Part shown: positions 61,431-64,000 of the stretch, in pieces | Numbering within the stretch: position 1 is the first letter of the stretch | How the letters are laid out: each line of letters begins with the position of its first letter | Source: Megalobrama amblycephala | Taxonomy: Eukaryota; Chordata; Actinopteri; Cypriniformes; Xenocyprididae | Length of the DNA stretch: 64,000 nt | Direction: 5' to 3' | NCBI RefSeq assembly: GCF_018812025.1 | Contig: NC_063049.1 | Span: 20,579,328-20,643,327 of the forward strand | The notes under the pieces: model-generated | Database searches by the model: none | What the model was told of the DNA's origin: nothing | Seen by the model: only the letters and a program-made list of their open reading frames with translations | Translations under genes and position numbers: made by a program

Positions 61431-64000
61431 CATTAAAAAAAAAAAAATAATAATAATAATAATAAATATAGCTGCAAGCAGCAATTCGGGGGCCAAGCCC
61501 CAGAAGGGGCAGTAGCGCAATACGGAGCAGGAAGAGCAAAAACAGCAGAAATTGAATGTACATGCAAAACAGCTGGTTCAGAAGGACAGGTGGAAATGAA
61601 ATGAAAATCAATAGAAGTTCAGAGAATGAACAGGGAATGAACTAAAAACACTTGTATCTCATTCAAGAGGAATAAAGATTAGTACAATGCTTATTTGGAT
61701 AAAAAAGGTATCAAAATGACTCATTACACACAATTGTATAAAGGAACCCCACACGGGATTCGAACCCACGACCTCCGAGTCCAGTGTCCATTTCTCATCT
61801 CATTGCACACTGTGCAGGTGAATGTTGGCACACCTGCCGAAGTTCATTAGTTCATGTGAAAATGAACTCAAAATGAAGAATTTTTATAAAACTGCACTGA
61901 ATGTTATATTTAATAACTACTTTAGATCATTCTGCAGCTCATCATGCTGTAGCGCAATACAGAGCAGGAAGAGGAAAAACAGCAGAAAATGAACAAACAT
62001 GAAACAGCTGGTTCAGAATTACGGGCGAAAATGAACTCAGAATGTACATAAGCTTAGATGAAAATGAACACAGCATGAAACAAAAAGCATTTATTTCTAA
62101 TCCAAGAGGCAGTAAAGGAATCAAAACACACTATTTCATAAAATCGCTCCACCTGGGATTCGAACCCACTATCTTGGGGTGCAGAGCTCATCAGGTAACT
62201 GGCTTTACACATTGAGCTACTTGAGGATGCACATTCAACAATCTGTGGAAGAGAACTTTTAGTGTAAGAAAGAATTTACAAAAAAGCATTACTTAGCATG
62301 CTAACCATATTAGCATGCTAAGCTAACTTAATGCTAATGAAGCTCATGGTTAACTTGATAGCTGAAGAGCCACATTAAAGAGAATGACAACTGGTTAGCA
62401 TGCTAAGCAATTAGCATGCTAAGCTAACTAGCATAAGACAACAAACACAAGCAAGGTCACATTCAGAGATGAATATCTTGGGAATGGTAGCGAATATCAA
62501 AAATCCATTCAGTCATTTCTGTGCGGCTCGGTCCAAAGATCACCTGAGCTGATTTTGGACAAAATTGGACAAAAATTGTAGGAGGAGTAGTGAAAAAATG
62601 GAATACTGTACTTTTCAAAATGGCCACTACTGTACTGGGTGGAGTCTTAATGTAAGATATTGAATGTGATCAGTATGAAGAGAGGAATCAGTTGTATTGA
62701 CATTCATTTTTCTGGAACAAAGGGTTCAAAAGTTATAACCTTTACAAAAGTGAATATTTGAACTGGTGGTGGCGCTATAGACTTAGTCCTAGATACTCCA
62801 AAGTTGGTCAAATTACTTTTAATTACTATCACTACAAGCATGCCAAATTTGATAATTTTCCTTCTTATGGTTCATTGATTACCATACAGGGGGAAGAAGA
62901 ATAACTACGAATTTGGACATAAAGGAATTGCATGTGATAGCTTCAGATTAGACCAGTTTTAGGCAGAATGCCTAGAACAGACACAAGTTCTGCATCTTTT
63001 CCTGCCACAGTACCTCATGCGGTCTGGGCATGTGTCACACTGAGTTTCGAACCCACGATGCAGAGCATTCGGGATCCGTGGCGTAACACATTGAGCTAAT
63101 CAGCCATGCAAGTTCATCAGTATGCTAAGCAGAGGTTTCAGTGTGAGAAAGAGTTCACAAAAAAAAAAGCTTCATAGCATGTTAACCATATTAGTATGCA
63201 AAGTTATTTAATGCCAACTAAGTTTTGGTTAACCTGTTGACTGAAGACCACATTAGAAAGAATAGCAATAGTTTAGCATGCTAAGCAATTACTGTGCTAA
63301 GCTAACTAGTATAAGACAACAAACACAAGCAAGGTCACATTCAGAGATGAATATCTTGGGAATGGTAGCGAATATCAAAAATCCGTTCAGTCATTTCTGT
63401 GCGGCTCGGTCCAAAGATCATCTGAGCTGATTTTGGACAAAATTGACCAAAATTTGTGGGAGGAGTAGCGAAAAAACTGTTTTTGATTTAATTCAATATG
63501 GCAGACAGGTACATTTAAGGAAAATGACAAATGACACATTGTCGGAATCGGCATAAGCCAGGGAATAAAATGACATAAAGCAGACAAATTTTGGATAATG
63601 TTTTCAAAAGTTATAAGCAATTTTGCAAAAATCATTATATCTGTGGAACACTAGGTGGCGCTGTGCTGAAACTTCTCATGTACCTTCAGGACACTCTGAT
63701 GGTCATATGTACCAAATTTTGTGATGATATGTCAAATTGTTTAAAAGTTATTGCAATTTATGACAAAATTCAAAATGGCGGACACGTGGTTCATCCGATG
63801 TTGACGAATTCGATATCCTCGGATTCGGCATGGCACAGGGAATCCATAGACACCAAGATCTTGATTTTCTAATAAAGTGTTCAAAAGTTATTGGCCAAAA
63901 TAGCCATTTTTCAGATCTCATGACCTGTAGGTGGCGCTGTTCCCAAATTTGGCATGGAACCTCAGATCATGGTCTTGATCAAGTGTACCAATTTTAGTTT
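61431..64000. repeat. Fish 'ATATAGCTGCAAGCAGC' repeat complex running off the right edge
   Basis: Starts with an A/(TAA)n run then TATAGCTGCAAGCAGCAATT. Two tandem-like copies of a long unit are visible: GAATATCTTGGGAATGGTAG, CATTTCTGTGCGGCTCGGTC and CAAAGATCA at 62470-62545 recur at 63350-63420, about 880 bp apart. Repeated TTAGCATGCTAAGC phrases lie at 62310-62430 and 63230-63310. No transposase frame; the right end is outside the window. Confidence 0.7.
62145..62226 (-). repeat. tRNA-like sequence inside the repeat complex (best of three)
   Basis: On the minus strand TAGCTCAATGTGTAAAGC resembles an A box and D arm, and GGGTTCGAATCCC (62156-62168 reversed) is a perfect B box / T arm. Related copies lie at 61744-61818 and 63034-63108, also minus strand. 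They sit in repeats and the acceptor stems do not pair convincingly, so they are likely tRNA-derived modules, not working tRNA genes. Confidence 0.55.

Noticed and set aside
61744..61818. Candidate functional tRNA gene on the minus strand
   Set aside because: The B box is good but A box and acceptor stem are poor, and it is one of three diverged copies inside a repeat, so it was recorded as tRNA-like only.

Overview
The window looks like nuclear DNA of a teleost fish, most likely a cyprinid (carp, goldfish or barb type). The evidence is split genes with short GT-AG introns, AT-rich intergenic DNA packed with nested cut-and-paste transposons (Tc1/mariner, hAT-like and TTAA-target families common in cyprinids), long (TA)n runs, and vertebrate proteins whose human counterparts lie together on chromosome 2q33. 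There are no prokaryotic genes, CRISPR arrays, rRNA genes or viral genes.

Layout. 1-3337 is intron. 3338-5938 (+) holds the last four exons of a FAM117B-like gene, with a long 3' UTR running to about 8.65 kb. 8.65-14.2 kb is a mosaic of nested transposons followed by a GC-richer, possibly regulatory segment. 14.8-23.5 kb (+) is a complete 14-exon carf gene (calcium-responsive transcription factor, formerly ALS2CR8). Two Tc1 elements sit in its third intron and a nested pair of elements in its eleventh. 24618-25191 (-) is an intronless reading frame of unknown function broken by one base. 25.2-28.5 kb is mostly repeats, including a palindromic tandem array. 28.6-51.7 kb (-) carries the last 20 exons I can assemble of a KIAA2012-like coiled-coil gene. 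All 20 exons join in one frame (963 residues plus stop). 55980-57278 (+) is an intact single-exon gene for a 432-residue charged protein that I do not recognise, arranged head-to-head with the KIAA2012-like gene. 57.3-64 kb is repeat DNA with one small unassigned non-repeat island near 58.0-58.6 kb.

The most unusual structure is in the KIAA2012-like gene. Eight consecutive phase-0 exons (38751-43100), six of them exactly 93 bp, encode divergent copies of one ~31-residue module, with a glutamate-rich expanded copy near one end. Two neighbouring copies also share their downstream introns, and a Tc1 element interrupts only one of those introns, so the duplication can be ordered relative to the insertion.

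fam117b, carf and KIAA2012 are also neighbours in human 2q33, but here the order and orientation differ and the intervening human genes (ICA1L, WDR12, SUMO1, NOP58, BMPR2) are absent. This is a conserved synteny block that has been rearranged; the three genes are not known to act in one pathway. Protein identifications were made from remembered family sequence without a database search, and exon borders are predictions from splice signals and phase agreement.
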